From: Bacteroidaceae bacterium
GTDB lineage: Bacteria; Bacteroidota; Bacteroidia; Bacteroidales; Bacteroidaceae
Assembly: GCA_017524545.1 (NCBI GenBank)
Contig: JAFXVN010000044.1
Location: forward strand, 42,557 to 106,556
Direction: 5' to 3'
Length of the DNA: 64,000 nucleotides
Part shown: piece by piece, positions 44,686 through 53,083 of the stretch
How the letters are laid out: every line of letters starts with the position of its first letter
Position numbering within the stretch: the stretch's first letter is position 1
Made by a program: the position numbers and the translations under genes
Notes under the pieces: generated by a model
Databases searched by the model: none
Seen by the model: the letters and a program-made list of their open reading frames with translations, nothing else
What the model was told of the DNA's origin: nothing

Positions 44686-45063
44686 TTATCTGTAGAACTT
44701 GGGGAGAATACGGAATGCATCTTCTATATGCTCGATTCTGCTTGCTTCGTCATTATAAATGATGCAAACGACATCGAAGCGGCAATGGAAGTCTATGCGA
44801 TGGGTCTTCAAATAGGAATCCGCAGCGAGAATGATGCGGCGTTGCTTCCTCGCATCCACAGCAGAGACCGGCGTTGTTGCAGAACCAACCTTGCGCGTCT
44901 TGACCTCCACAAAGACAACGACATCATCCTTCGTGGCAATGATGTCAATCTCCTTGCGACCTTTGTTGGTCCAGTTGCGCTCAAGGACACAATAGCCCTG
45001 TTGCTGCAGATACTCCGCCGCCATGTCCTCGCCCTTGTGTCCTATGTAGTTGTGTGCCGCCAT
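44686..45063 (-). CDS. YraN/UPF0102 family protein
   Basis: 125 residues. GHKGEDMAAEYLQQQGYCVL and KEIDIIATKDDVVVFVEVKTR show the nuclease-like (PD-(D/E)XK) UPF0102 fold. The biological role is unclear. It begins five bases downstream of the mnmA stop on the minus strand, likely one operon. Confidence 0.88.
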   Translation of the reverse strand: MAAHNYIGHKGEDMAAEYLQQQGYCVLERNWTNKGRKEIDIIATKDDVVVFVEVKTRKVGSATTPVSAVDARKQRRIILAADSYLKTHRIDFHCRFDVVCIIYNDEASRIEHIEDAFRILPKFYR

Positions 45064-45068
45064 ATTGC

Positions 45069-46235
45069 TTATCTTTCCTTATAGATGCTTATCTCCCCGC
45101 TGCCATAGCAGACCGTCGCGTCGGCATCGTAGATGCAGCCGAACTGACCGGGGGCGATGCCTTGGATGGGAGCATCGGAATGGACGTGATAGCCTTCGTC
45201 GTCGAGGGTGATTGTGCCAGGCATGAAGTGGTCAACGTGGCGGACTTTGAACATGATAGGAAAGCCTCCTCCCCGCTCCCCCTTTGGGGGAGTGCTTTGG
45301 AGCGGCGAGTCTGCGGGAATGTGGCACTCCCCCAAAGGGGGAGCGGGGAGGGGGCTGATTGGCTCCGTAATATAGTGGAAGTCCGCCAGCCGGAAGTCGT
45401 GTCCGTACTGCAACTGCGTGTCCCAGCCATGCGCTACGAAGATGATGTTCTTCTTCGCGTTCTTCTTTACGACGAACCACGGGCCGCCGCTCAAACCGAG
45501 GCCTTTCCTCTGTCCGATGGTGTGGAACCAGAAGCCTTTGTGCTTGCCGACGACCTTGCCCGTCTCGATGTCGATAATCTTTCCCTCCTGTTCGCCCATG
45601 AAGCGACGGATGAAGTCGTTGTAGTTTATCTTGCCGAGAAAGCAGATGCCCTGACTGTCCTTGCGTTTGGCACTCGGAAGCTTTGCATCGAGCGCAATCT
45701 GTCGTACTTCCTCTTTCATTAGATGACCGATGGGGAAGAGCGTATGACTGAGTTGTTCGTAGCTGAGCTGTGCGAGGAAGTCCGTTTGGTCCTTGACGGG
45801 ATCCTTTGCTGTGCCGAGCCACATTTTGCCGTCTCGCACGACATTCGTGGCATAGTGCCCTGTGGCGATGTAGTCATAATGGCAGCCCACCTTCTGCTCG
45901 AAAGCGCCGAACTTAATGAGACGGTTGCACATCACATCGGGATTGGGTGTCAAACCTTTCTTCACGCGCTCGATGGTATAGCCCACGACTTGCTCCCAGT
46001 ACTCCTTCTGAAGGTCTGTCACCTCCAGTTTCAATCCGTATTTCCGAGCCGTTGCCTGTGAAAGCTCGATGTCCTCCTCTGCCGTACACGACGAGTCTTC
46101 CCCGTCCATACCTATTTTAATATAGTGCAGGTCAGGCTTCAACCCCGCCTCGCAAAGCAGATGCACAACAACTGCGCTATCCACCCCGCCAGAAATGAGC
46201 ACGGCAACGGAGCCCTTTATTAGTTCATAGTTCAT
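45069..46235 (-). CDS. mnmA: tRNA-specific 2-thiouridylase
   Basis: 388 residues. P-loop SGGVDSAVV (15-23), catalytic cysteine in [12 protein letters not shown] (about 98-109) and second cysteine in GICFLGKI. It thiolates U34 of Lys, Glu and Gln tRNAs. Residues [10 protein letters not shown]...[11 protein letters not shown] (about 294-326) derive from two inverted palindromic elements in the C-terminal beta domain. The start codon lies in ATGAACT linker repeats. Confidence 0.93.
   Translation of the reverse strand: MNYELIKGSVAVLISGGVDSAVVVHLLCEAGLKPDLHYIKIGMDGEDSSCTAEEDIELSQATARKYGLKLEVTDLQKEYWEQVVGYTIERVKKGLTPNPDVMCNRLIKFGAFEQKVGCHYDYIATGHYATNVVRDGKMWLGTAKDPVKDQTDFLAQLSYEQLSHTLFPIGHLMKEEVRQIALDAKLPSAKRKDSQGICFLGKINYNDFIRRFMGEQEGKIIDIETGKVVGKHKGFWFHTIGQRKGLGLSGGPWFVVKKNAKKNIIFVAHGWDTQLQYGHDFRLADFHYITEPISPLPAPPLGECHIPADSPLQSTPPKGERGGGFPIMFKVRHVDHFMPGTITLDDEGYHVHSDAPIQGIAPGQFGCIYDADATVCYGSGEISIYKER
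45261..45357. repeat. two inverted palindromic elements in frame in mnmA
   Basis: Left: AAAGCCTCCTCCCCGCTCCC with core CCCTTTGGGGGAGTGC. Right: GCACTCCCCCAAAGGGGGAG then CGGGGAGGGGGCT. They are inverse copies 24 bases apart. Read without a stop on the minus strand. Confidence 0.88.
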
Positions 46236-46245
46236 AGTTCATAAT

Positions 46246-46350
46246 TCATAGTTATCACCCAATGACCTTCTTTGCGTCCACCTTCACGAATAAGAATCCC
46301 TAATGATTGGAGTTTGTTTGTTATCTTTGCTATAGAACGGCGGATTAGGC
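46246..46350 (-). pseudogene. remnant of a winged-helix C-terminus
   Basis: The minus-strand frame reads RSIAKITNKLQSLGILIREG then GRKEGHWVIT, the usual last helix and wing of AAA-ATPase/Fic-associated HTH domains. No start and no upstream gene; it runs straight into the mnmA linker repeats. Confidence 0.5.
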
Positions 46351-46405
46351 ACGGTTAGTTGGGCAATTAGGCGTGCCTAATTGGACGATTAGGCAAGGTT
46401 AGTTG
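46342..46405. repeat. palindrome array C (three units, 22-bp period)
   Basis: Units centred on ATTAGGC at 46344, 46366 and 46388; the middle is the exact palindrome CAATTAGGCGTGCCTAATTG. Intergenic, next to the NigD-like gene 3' end. Confidence 0.8.
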
Positions 46406-46410
46406 AATCT

Positions 46411-47019
46411 CTAAGGCTTTTTGAAGGCCCAGACCCTGTCGCCTTTGAAAGTGGCGATGTGCAGGGCGATGGAGTCGCCTGAGGGGACAGTCTTGAGGCT
46501 ATCCACATGAAGGCTGGCATAGACGGTCTGTGTATAGGAGAGCGGGTCGCCGTTCTGCCGGTGGTGGAGGCTGATGTGTGTGGTGCGGCTGCGAACGCTG
46601 TCGCATCGGTAGCCCCAGTATTGTGTGCCGCCTTGCGTGAGCGGCGAGAGCTGCATGTTGATGAAACGGCCAGACAACCAAACGCTTGTGACCTTGATGG
46701 CATCGGGTTCGTAAGCCAGCTCCGTTGAGTCGCGCAGCAAGTAGGCTCCTGTGGCATTATAGAGCGTGGCTGTTTGTCCGTCGGGCACATAGCCACAGAC
46801 GGCACGGTAGCGGACATTCTTGTCGTATCCTTCCTGCGGGTTGGCGATGGTATATGTGCGGTTGTCGTCGGTCGTGAACGCTGTCATCCTGCCGGCATCG
46901 TCGGTTCGTATCATGGCGAACTCTGTGATGACGTTGGGATAGAAGTCCGAAGCGTCGTCGTCATCACTGCTGCAAGAGGCAAGACACACGGCGAACAACA
47001 GGAGATACTTGAATTTCAT
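46411..47019 (-). CDS. NigD-like lipoprotein
   Basis: 202 residues from MKFKYLLLFAVCLASCSSDDDDAS with a lipobox (LASC) followed by an acidic linker. The rest is beta-rich: FAMIRTDDAGRMTAFTTDD and QLSPLTQGGTQYWGY match the NigD-like families of Bacteroidota, known from bacteriocin-linked loci but of unknown role. A longer frame to 47088 is not supported. Confidence 0.7.
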   Translation of the reverse strand: MKFKYLLLFAVCLASCSSDDDDASDFYPNVITEFAMIRTDDAGRMTAFTTDDNRTYTIANPQEGYDKNVRYRAVCGYVPDGQTATLYNATGAYLLRDSTELAYEPDAIKVTSVWLSGRFINMQLSPLTQGGTQYWGYRCDSVRSRTTHISLHHRQNGDPLSYTQTVYASLHVDSLKTVPSGDSIALHIATFKGDRVWAFKKP

Positions 47020-47077
47020 AGACCTTTTACTTGTATTTCTTTTAACCACGAATTCTCTTTTTCGTGTCTTTCGATGT

Positions 47078-48238
47078 TTAATGTTCAAGGCTTTTCTGTT
47101 TGTTGATGACGGGATTGGCGTACATCGTGAGGATGCGTTCGCGCAGGAAGACCTCGTCCTTGTCCGCTATCTTCACCATGTCGATGCGGCTCTGGAGGTA
47201 GGTCTCAAAGGTCTGCTTTTCCTCGGAACTGTACTTGTCGGCAAAGGCCGAAGTGCCAGAGAGCATGTCGGCAGCCACATAGTTGCCTGGGAAGAGCTGG
47301 TAGCCGCTGTGTATCTGCTGGTCGATGCGGCGGGCCACTTCGCCGAAGACCTCTGTGCGGGGCAGCTCCGAGAGTTCGTCGAGCCAGGTGTTGATGCAGG
47401 GCAGAGCTTCGTAGTGGATGCGGCCTTTCTGCCCGAAGATGCCGGTCTTCATGTTGTCAAGGTCGTCCTGCTTGCTCTTCTTGAACGCCGGGTTGTCGCG
47501 CTTCATCTGGAACTCCTGCGCCTTGAGGTAGTCGCAGGGGTCGTACTCATAGCTGATGCTGAGCGGCACGATGCAAAGCTCCTTGAGGCGGTCGATGACG
47601 CTCCCCTCTCCAGCCATCGCGAACATCTTCAAGAGGGACTCTTGCGTCTGGTCGCTGCTGTCCTTGGCACGCCCTTCGCGCTGCGCAATCCAGATGTTCT
47701 CGTGCTTCTCCTGAATGGCATAATGCATGTAGCGGCTCATGCGCTGGCTGCTCTCCAGCAATTCTCGGGGGCTGAGGCCTCGCTTCACCGTGAAGGCTTT
47801 GTTGAGCTTGACGAGCGTCTTAATCCACGGATAGATGAGGAGGTTGTCGCCTATCGCTATCTCGCAGGTCGTGGGGAAGCCGTGCTCGAAAAGAAGTAGG
47901 TCGAGAATGGCGCTGTCGAGCACGATGTCACGATGGTTGCTGATGAAGGTGTATCGCTCCGACCCTGGGGCGATGCCGCTGTAGGAGAAGCTGTAGCCCG
48001 TGCTGCACTTGCGCAAGATGCGCTTCAAGACAGGTTTGATGAAGCGCAACTGGAACTGCAAAGGTGTGTTGACGCCAATGAAAGCCAAGCGTATCAATCC
48101 ATTGCGCATCCACGCGGGCATCCAAGGCACAAAGCCCTTCAGCATCCGCGAGAACTGCCTGTCGGCAAGCAGACTCTCGACCGCCTGCTTCACCTCGCCC
48201 TCCGCAAAGGGGCGAATCTCTTCAAATTCACAATTCAT
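47078..48238 (-). CDS. 1-acylglycerol-3-phosphate acyltransferase-like protein
   Basis: 386 residues. FISNHRDIVLDSAIL holds the acyltransferase His-Asp pair in the form NHRDIVLD rather than the classical NHx4D. AKDSSDQTQESLLKM and LSISYEYDPCDYLK follow. It is the Bacteroidales protein next to ddl, presumably acylating a lysophospholipid or related lipid; substrate is unproven. N-terminal codons lie close to linker repeats. Confidence 0.82.
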   Translation of the reverse strand: MNCEFEEIRPFAEGEVKQAVESLLADRQFSRMLKGFVPWMPAWMRNGLIRLAFIGVNTPLQFQLRFIKPVLKRILRKCSTGYSFSYSGIAPGSERYTFISNHRDIVLDSAILDLLLFEHGFPTTCEIAIGDNLLIYPWIKTLVKLNKAFTVKRGLSPRELLESSQRMSRYMHYAIQEKHENIWIAQREGRAKDSSDQTQESLLKMFAMAGEGSVIDRLKELCIVPLSISYEYDPCDYLKAQEFQMKRDNPAFKKSKQDDLDNMKTGIFGQKGRIHYEALPCINTWLDELSELPRTEVFGEVARRIDQQIHSGYQLFPGNYVAADMLSGTSAFADKYSSEEKQTFETYLQSRIDMVKIADKDEVFLRERILTMYANPVINKQKSLEH

Positions 48239-48349
48239 AATTCATAATTCACTTTTCATAATTCATAATTCTCAATTCATAATTCATAGTTAGGCTACGC
48301 CCAGATTCTTCGCGAAAATAATTATGAATTGAGAATTATGAATTATGAA
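48236..48349. repeat. inverted AATTCAT arrays
   Basis: AATTCATAATTCTCAATTCA (left) is matched in inverse by TGAATTGAGAATTATGAATT (right) as part of an exact inverted repeat of about 25 bp. The 34-base spacer holds GGCTACGCCC. The right arm reaches the ddl stop region. Confidence 0.85.
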
Positions 48350-49334
48350 TTGAACACAGCCTGTCCTCTATGATGTCCGTCATCACGTCCTTGATGTCCA
48401 AGCCTGCGGCGCGTACCTGCTGCGGGATGAAGCTAGTCTTTGTCATGCCGGGCGTGGTGTTGATTTCAAGGAGGTTTATCTTGTCGCCTGCCGTGATGAT
48501 GTAGTCAATGCGGATGATGCCGTGGCAGCCAAGCAGGTCGTAGAGCATCGAGGTCAGCTTGCTGACGCGCTCCGCAAGCCTGTCGCTGATGCGGGCGGGC
48601 GTGATTTCGTCGCTCTCGTTGTTGTACTTGGCGGCATAGTCGAAGAACTCGTTCTTTGAGACAACTTCCGTGATGGGGAACACGACGCTCTTCTGCTTTG
48701 TCTTGTAGCAGCCGCAGGTCAGCTCTGTGCCGCCCATGAAGGCCTCCACCATCACGTCCTCGCCTTCCTTGAGCGCAAGGTCGATGGCAGGACGCAGTGC
48801 CTCGATGGTCTTCACCTTTGTTGTGCCGAAGGAGGAGCCGCCTCTGCAAGGCTTCACGAAGCAAGGAAGTCCGATGCGAGACACAATCTCCTCGTCCGTC
48901 ACTTCTTTGTCATGACCTATCTTGACGAGCAGGCTGTCTGCCACCGACACGCCGAATGCCCGCATGTAGTTGTTGAGCACGAACTTGTCGTAGGTCATTG
49001 CCTCGACGAGCACGCCGCAGGTGGAGTAGGGCATCCCGATAAGGTCGAAGTAGCCTTGCAACAGGCCGTTCTCGCCCGGTGCACCGTGAATGGTGATGTA
49101 GGCGAAGTCGGGTCGCACCTTCTTGCCATCGGCCTCGAAGCTGAAGTCATCCTTGTTGACCTTCGAGCGGTTGCCGTCGGGAAGCAGAGCCTCCCACTTG
49201 CCGGCATGAATCTCCACCTTATATGTAATATAACGCGCGGGGTCGATGAACGAGGCGATGCCCTCCGCACTTCGCATACTTACGTCATGCTCCGCGCTGT
49301 CGCCCCCACAAACTATTGCTACTGTCTTCTTCAT
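48336..49334 (-). CDS. ddl: D-alanine--D-alanine ligase
   Basis: 332 residues, ATP-grasp. AIVCGGDSAEHDVSMRSAEG near the start, GAPGENGLLQGYFDL, PCRGGSSFGTTKV, and LLEINTTPGMTKTSF near the end. It joins two D-Ala for peptidoglycan. The C-terminal CSIHNS is coded by the right arm of the AATTCAT repeats, so the natural end has been replaced or extended. Confidence 0.94.
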   Translation of the reverse strand: MKKTVAIVCGGDSAEHDVSMRSAEGIASFIDPARYITYKVEIHAGKWEALLPDGNRSKVNKDDFSFEADGKKVRPDFAYITIHGAPGENGLLQGYFDLIGMPYSTCGVLVEAMTYDKFVLNNYMRAFGVSVADSLLVKIGHDKEVTDEEIVSRIGLPCFVKPCRGGSSFGTTKVKTIEALRPAIDLALKEGEDVMVEAFMGGTELTCGCYKTKQKSVVFPITEVVSKNEFFDYAAKYNNESDEITPARISDRLAERVSKLTSMLYDLLGCHGIIRIDYIITAGDKINLLEINTTPGMTKTSFIPQQVRAAGLDIKDVMTDIIEDRLCSIHNS

Positions 49335-49370
49335 TATTTCATTTACAATTTAACCATTTGCCATTAATTG

Positions 49371-49454
49371 AACAACGGATTACACGGATTGCACGGATTA
49401 GTTCATTCCTTTTAAGGGCGTAGCCCATCCGTGAAATCCGTGTAATCCGTTGTT
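49371..49454. repeat. inverted repeat of the AACGGATT-CACGGATT family, copy 2
   Basis: AACAACGGATTACACGGATT on the left and AATCCGTGTAATCCGTTGTT on the right are exact inverses; the centre includes GGGCGTAGCCC. Lies between ddl start and rluD stop. Confidence 0.85.
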
Positions 49455-49479
49455 ATAATAAAACATATTGTGTACATCT

Positions 49480-50550
49480 TTAATTTTTATTTCTTAGTTG
49501 TGAGGTGCTATAAGTCCTCCACTTGTTCAGCAGTGCTTCGAAGTCTTCGGGCAGTTCGGATGAGAAGAACATCTCTTTGCCTGTCGTGGGGTGCTTGAAG
49601 CCGAGGGTCTTTGCGTGAAGTGCCTGACGGGGGCAGAGGGCGAGGCAGTTGTGGATGAAAGCCTTATAGGATGCTGTCTGCTCGCCTCGCAGGATTTGGC
49701 AGCCGCCATAGCGTTCGTCGGCAAAGAGGGGATGCCCAATGTGCCGCATGTGAGCTCGAATCTGATGTGTGCGGCCTGTCTCAAGATGACATTCCACAAG
49801 CGTTACGGGGCCGAAGCGCTCCAGCACCTTGTAGTGCGTGATGGCAGGCTTCCCTATATCGCCGTCCATCGGATAGACATCCATCTGGAGGCGGTCTTTC
49901 GCGTGACGGCCGATGTTGCCTGTGATGGTGCCCTCATCGTCTGCGAACGGTCCCCACACGAGGGCATTGTACTCGCGTCGGGTCGTGTGGTAGAAGAACT
50001 GCTTGCACAGGCTTGTCTTTGCGTCTGCCGTCTTTGCAATGACCAACAAGCCGCTTGTGTCTTTATCGATGCGATGCACAAGGCCGACTGTCGGGTCGTT
50101 CGGGTCGAAGCCTTTGTCGTCGCGCAAGTGCCAGGCGAGGGCGTTGACGAGCGTACCGCTGTAGTTGCCGCATCCCGGATGCACGACAAGTCCCGCCGGC
50201 TTGTTAATGACAAGCAGCACTTCGTCTTCATAGACGACATCGAGGGGCAAATCCTCTGGAATGATTTCCCAGTCGCGTTTGGGATGGTCGAGGACAAGCG
50301 TGATGATGTCGCCAGCCTTGACCTTGTAGTTGCTCTTGATGGGCTTGTCGTTGGCACGGATGCTGCCTGCCTCGGCTGCCTTCTGGATGCGGTTGCGGCT
50401 GGTGCCGGGCATGTGGTCCATCAGGAACTTATCGACGCGGACGGAGCTTTGCCCCTTGTCCACCTCAATGCGCCAATGCTCGTAGCCCTCATCCGATTGT
50501 TCCTCCAAAAGCGCGTCGTCAAGTTCGTCATCAAGCAGTATGTCTTCCAA
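49480..50550 (-). CDS. rluD: RluD-type 23S rRNA pseudouridine synthase
   Basis: 356 residues: N-terminal S4 domain (about 32-95: VRVDKFLMDHMPGTSRNRIQ), catalytic GLVHRIDKDTSGLLVIAKT with the active Asp, and LETGRTHQIRAHM. It isomerises uridines in helix 69 of 23S rRNA. An acidic N-terminal extension (1-25) is typical of the Bacteroidales protein. It lies between ddl and the PASTA gene. Confidence 0.92.
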   Translation of the reverse strand: MEDILLDDELDDALLEEQSDEGYEHWRIEVDKGQSSVRVDKFLMDHMPGTSRNRIQKAAEAGSIRANDKPIKSNYKVKAGDIITLVLDHPKRDWEIIPEDLPLDVVYEDEVLLVINKPAGLVVHPGCGNYSGTLVNALAWHLRDDKGFDPNDPTVGLVHRIDKDTSGLLVIAKTADAKTSLCKQFFYHTTRREYNALVWGPFADDEGTITGNIGRHAKDRLQMDVYPMDGDIGKPAITHYKVLERFGPVTLVECHLETGRTHQIRAHMRHIGHPLFADERYGGCQILRGEQTASYKAFIHNCLALCPRQALHAKTLGFKHPTTGKEMFFSSELPEDFEALLNKWRTYSTSQLRNKN

Positions 50551-50587
50551 CTTTTTAATGTTTTAACCTTTTAACTTTTCAACTTTC

Positions 50588-51238
50588 TTAGAGTCCCTCT
50601 TCGTAGCCCTCCATTCCATCGTCGGTTGCCTCATCGTCCAGCGTCCACTCTTTGTCTTCTTCGCCTTCTCCGTCATCGGATTCCTTGTTGCTGTTTCCGA
50701 TGACAAGAACCACAGGTGCATCGCAAGGCACACGCTCGCCGCTATAGACCTCCCGGCCGTTCACCTTGAGGGCAATCACCCAGTCGGGGTCGCCAGGCAC
50801 GAACTCCATCGGGCCTATCTTGAAGCCAAGTGCACGCAGACGGGCCTCCGCTTCACGGCGCGAGCAGTTGCCGGCGATGTCGGGAATCGTATTGGTGGGT
50901 GTCTGCTTTTGGTTGACAGTCAGGTAAATCTCACGGCCCGACTTGACACGGCTGCCGGAGCCTGGTGTCTGCTCCAGCACGATGCCGGCCGGCTGCTCGC
51001 GGACATAGGCGGAATCCACGACGACCGTCACCAGTTCGAGCTTGTCCAAGGCATACTTGGCATCATTGATGGTCATTCCCTTCACATCGGGAACATCTAC
51101 CCCCTCTCCGTGCATGGTGTACTGCAGCATCCACACCCAAACGCCGATGCAGAGCGCAATGCCGACAACCACCATCGCTATCAGGTTCCAATAGACGACA
51201 GGGCCGAATAGCTTCTTGCTGAATGATTCCTGAGCCAT
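50588..51238 (-). CDS. PASTA-domain membrane protein
   Basis: 216 residues from MAQESFSKKLFGPVVYWNLI. One membrane helix (about 15-38), then two to three PASTA repeats (VPDVKGMTINDAKYALDKLE; IPDIAGNCSRREAEARLRAL) and an acidic tail. Unlike PknB-type kinases it has no kinase domain. PASTA repeats sense muropeptides; with ddl adjacent, a cell-wall role is plausible. The longer frame to 51616 crosses the promoter and is rejected. Confidence 0.88.
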   Translation of the reverse strand: MAQESFSKKLFGPVVYWNLIAMVVVGIALCIGVWVWMLQYTMHGEGVDVPDVKGMTINDAKYALDKLELVTVVVDSAYVREQPAGIVLEQTPGSGSRVKSGREIYLTVNQKQTPTNTIPDIAGNCSRREAEARLRALGFKIGPMEFVPGDPDWVIALKVNGREVYSGERVPCDAPVVLVIGNSNKESDDGEGEEDKEWTLDDEATDDGMEGYEEGL

Positions 51239-51259
51239 AATTGTTCTTGTTTTGTTTGC

Positions 51260-51267
51260 AAAGGTAC
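51260..51267 (-). promoter_or_regulatory. promoter -7 box of the PASTA gene
   Basis: TACCTTTG on the minus strand, 22 bases before the ATG at 51238. Confidence 0.65.
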
Positions 51268-51425
51268 ATAAAAATCTCCGATAAAAAGCCAGTCCGACAA
51301 AGAAATTCATAAAAGTGCACGGAATTGGCTTAAAAGGCAAACGAAAGAGCCATAGCAAACGATTATCATATTTATGATTATCAAACTTATGATAATTATC
51401 CCTTTGATAATTGAATAAAAAGTCG

Positions 51426-51433
51426 TACCTTTG
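51426..51433 (+). promoter_or_regulatory. promoter -7 box of the AAA-ATPase gene
   Basis: TACCTTTG, 28 bases before the ATG at 51461; preceded by three TTATGAT/ATCATAA-type repeats at 51363-51402. Confidence 0.65.
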
Positions 51434-51460
51434 CGGCATGATAGTGACAAAGGAAAGAGT

Positions 51461-52594
51461 ATGGTAAATCCGTTCGTAACTAAAGGCTATGCCGGAGCGG
51501 CGTATTTTTGCGACCGCGAAAAGGAAACCAAAGACTTGGTGGGGCTTCTCACAAACGAGAACAATATGGCTCTTATTTCCCCTCGTCGTTTGGGAAAGAC
51601 AGACTTGATACACCACTGCTTCTCCCAGCCAGAAATTGTGGGGAAGTATTACACCTTCATCATCGATATCTATGCCACGAGTTCACTTGCAGACTTTGTT
51701 GATGTGCTTGGCCAGGCTATCTTCGAGGAATTGAAACCATTGGGACGAAAGGTGTGGGAACACTTCTATCAAAGCCTGCATTCGGTGCAACAGCAGATTT
51801 CATTCGACATCAATGGCAATCCCGTCTGGGGCATCGGCTTGGGAGCGTATGTTAACCCTTCCACAACGCTCGAAGAGATATTCAGCTATCTTTCCACTGC
51901 CGATAAGCCCTGTCTTGTGGCTATCGATGAATTCCAAAAGGTGATAGACTATCCCAACGCTCAAAATATAGAAGCTGCATTGCGAACCCACATCCAGCGT
52001 TGTCCCAATGCGACATTCCTCTTCTCTGGTTCCAAGCGCCATCTAATGAGCGAGATATTCATGTCGCCGTCGCGCCCTTTCTATCAGTCGGTCATTACAA
52101 TGGGACTGAGTCCAATTCCCGAGAAAAAGTATGCAGCGTTTGCCGAACGGCTGTTCGCCGAAGGCTGGAAGTCGCTTGCTCCAGATGTTGTGCATGAAGT
52201 CTATTCGCGTTTCGATGGAATCACCTTCTGTCTGCAAAGGGTTATGAATGTCTTGTATATGACCACGGAAAGAGGAGGACTGTGCAGCTCGGACATGATA
52301 GAGGGTGCCGTCAATTATATTCTCGATTTGAGTTCCGAACATTACGAGATGCTCTACAGTCAGATGTCAGAGAAGCAGCGCAGCGTATTTCTGGCCATTG
52401 CCACAGAGCGCAGAGTAAAAGGCATTGCGACTGGCAAGTTCATGCACAAGTATCGGCTGCCATCTGTGAGCAGTGTCGTTTCGGCAGTGAAAGGATTGTT
52501 GGAGAAAGACCTTATCACGAAAGAGAACGAAGAGTATTTTGTCTATGACCACTTTTTCCAATTGTGGCTATATCGGCAGAAATATGTGAAGTGA
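51461..52594 (+). CDS. archaeal-ATPase-family AAA protein
   Basis: 377 residues from MVNPFVTKGYAGAAYFCDRE. Walker A-like SPRRLGKTDLIHH (degenerate P-loop GxxxxGKT read as PRRLGKT), Walker B CLVAIDEFQKV, sensor FLFSGSKRHLM, and a C-terminal winged-helix (FMHKYRLPSVSSVVSAVKGL) ending VYDHFFQLWL. Members are common as multi-copy genes of unknown function in Bacteroidales; some associate with nuclease domains, absent here. Own promoter and terminator: a solitary accessory gene. Confidence 0.82.
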   Translation: MVNPFVTKGYAGAAYFCDREKETKDLVGLLTNENNMALISPRRLGKTDLIHHCFSQPEIVGKYYTFIIDIYATSSLADFVDVLGQAIFEELKPLGRKVWEHFYQSLHSVQQQISFDINGNPVWGIGLGAYVNPSTTLEEIFSYLSTADKPCLVAIDEFQKVIDYPNAQNIEAALRTHIQRCPNATFLFSGSKRHLMSEIFMSPSRPFYQSVITMGLSPIPEKKYAAFAERLFAEGWKSLAPDVVHEVYSRFDGITFCLQRVMNVLYMTTERGGLCSSDMIEGAVNYILDLSSEHYEMLYSQMSEKQRSVFLAIATERRVKGIATGKFMHKYRLPSVSSVVSAVKGLLEKDLITKENEEYFVYDHFFQLWLYRQKYVK

Positions 52595-52608
52595 CGTTCA
52601 AAATACAA

Positions 52609-52650
52609 AAGAGGGTATGCCTGTTATGACATACCCTCCTCCTGTTTCTT
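52609..52650. terminator. bidirectional terminator between the AAA-ATPase gene and rpmH
   Basis: Stem GAGGGTATG / CATACCCTC. On the minus strand (rpmH) it is followed by TTTTGTATTTT; on the plus strand by a weaker pyrimidine run. Confidence 0.75.
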
Positions 52651-52661
52651 GAAATTTGTGT

Positions 52662-52817
52662 TTACTTGCCGTGCCTCTCGTCCGAAACGGTGAGTTTCTT
52701 GCGGCCTTTAGCGCGGCGGGATGCCAGTACGCGGCGGCCATTAGCTGTTGTCATTCTCTGACGGAAACCGTGCTTGTTGTTGCGGCGACGGTTGTGGGGC
52801 TGAAATGTTCTTTTCAT
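52662..52817 (-). CDS. rpmH: 50S ribosomal protein L34
   Basis: 51 residues: [20 protein letters not shown], then [20 protein letters not shown], ending [11 protein letters not shown]. Full match to L34 with the extended C-terminus typical of Bacteroidota. Part of the large ribosomal subunit. The upstream spacer holds inverted GGTCGTTT repeats. Confidence 0.96.
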   Translation of the reverse strand: MKRTFQPHNRRRNNKHGFRQRMTTANGRRVLASRRAKGRKKLTVSDERHGK

Positions 52818-52828
52818 ATCTTTTTATT

Positions 52829-52930
52829 GTTTGGTTGTTTGGTCGTTCTGTCGTTTAGTCGTTTGGGGAAGTTAGTGATGGCTGCAGGTAAAGTCCCTAA
52901 ACGACCAAACGACCAATCTCCTAAACAACT
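52829..52930. repeat. inverted GGTCGTTT linker repeats upstream of rpmH
   Basis: GTCGTTTAGTCGTTTGGGGA faces TCCCTAAACGACCAAACGAC. Same unit type as at 63731-63780. Apart from this pair the rpmH-efp spacer holds only the efp promoter. Confidence 0.75.
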
Positions 52931-53031
52931 AATTTCACGATTCGGGGTGCAAAATTAAGCCTTTTTTTTCATTTACACAAGTATTGGGCAACTTTTTATT
53001 CCTTAATCTTTAATCTTTAATCTTTTTTTCT

Positions 53032-53039
53032 TACCTTTG
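53032..53039 (+). promoter_or_regulatory. efp promoter -7 box
   Basis: TACCTTTG, 45 bases before the efp ATG; preceded by TTAATCT repeats. Confidence 0.65.
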
Positions 53040-53083
53040 CGCCACAAATCAATAATCTATAACCAATAAACAATAACCATTTT

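Noticed and set aside
51239-51616. N-terminal extension of the PASTA protein
   Set aside because: It crosses two promoters and the start of the divergent AAA-ATPase gene; the ATG at 51238 leads straight to the membrane helix.
52840-52935. Replication origin near rpmH
   Set aside because: rpmH can lie near oriC in other phyla, but no DnaA-box cluster or dnaA gene was seen; the spacer holds linker repeats.
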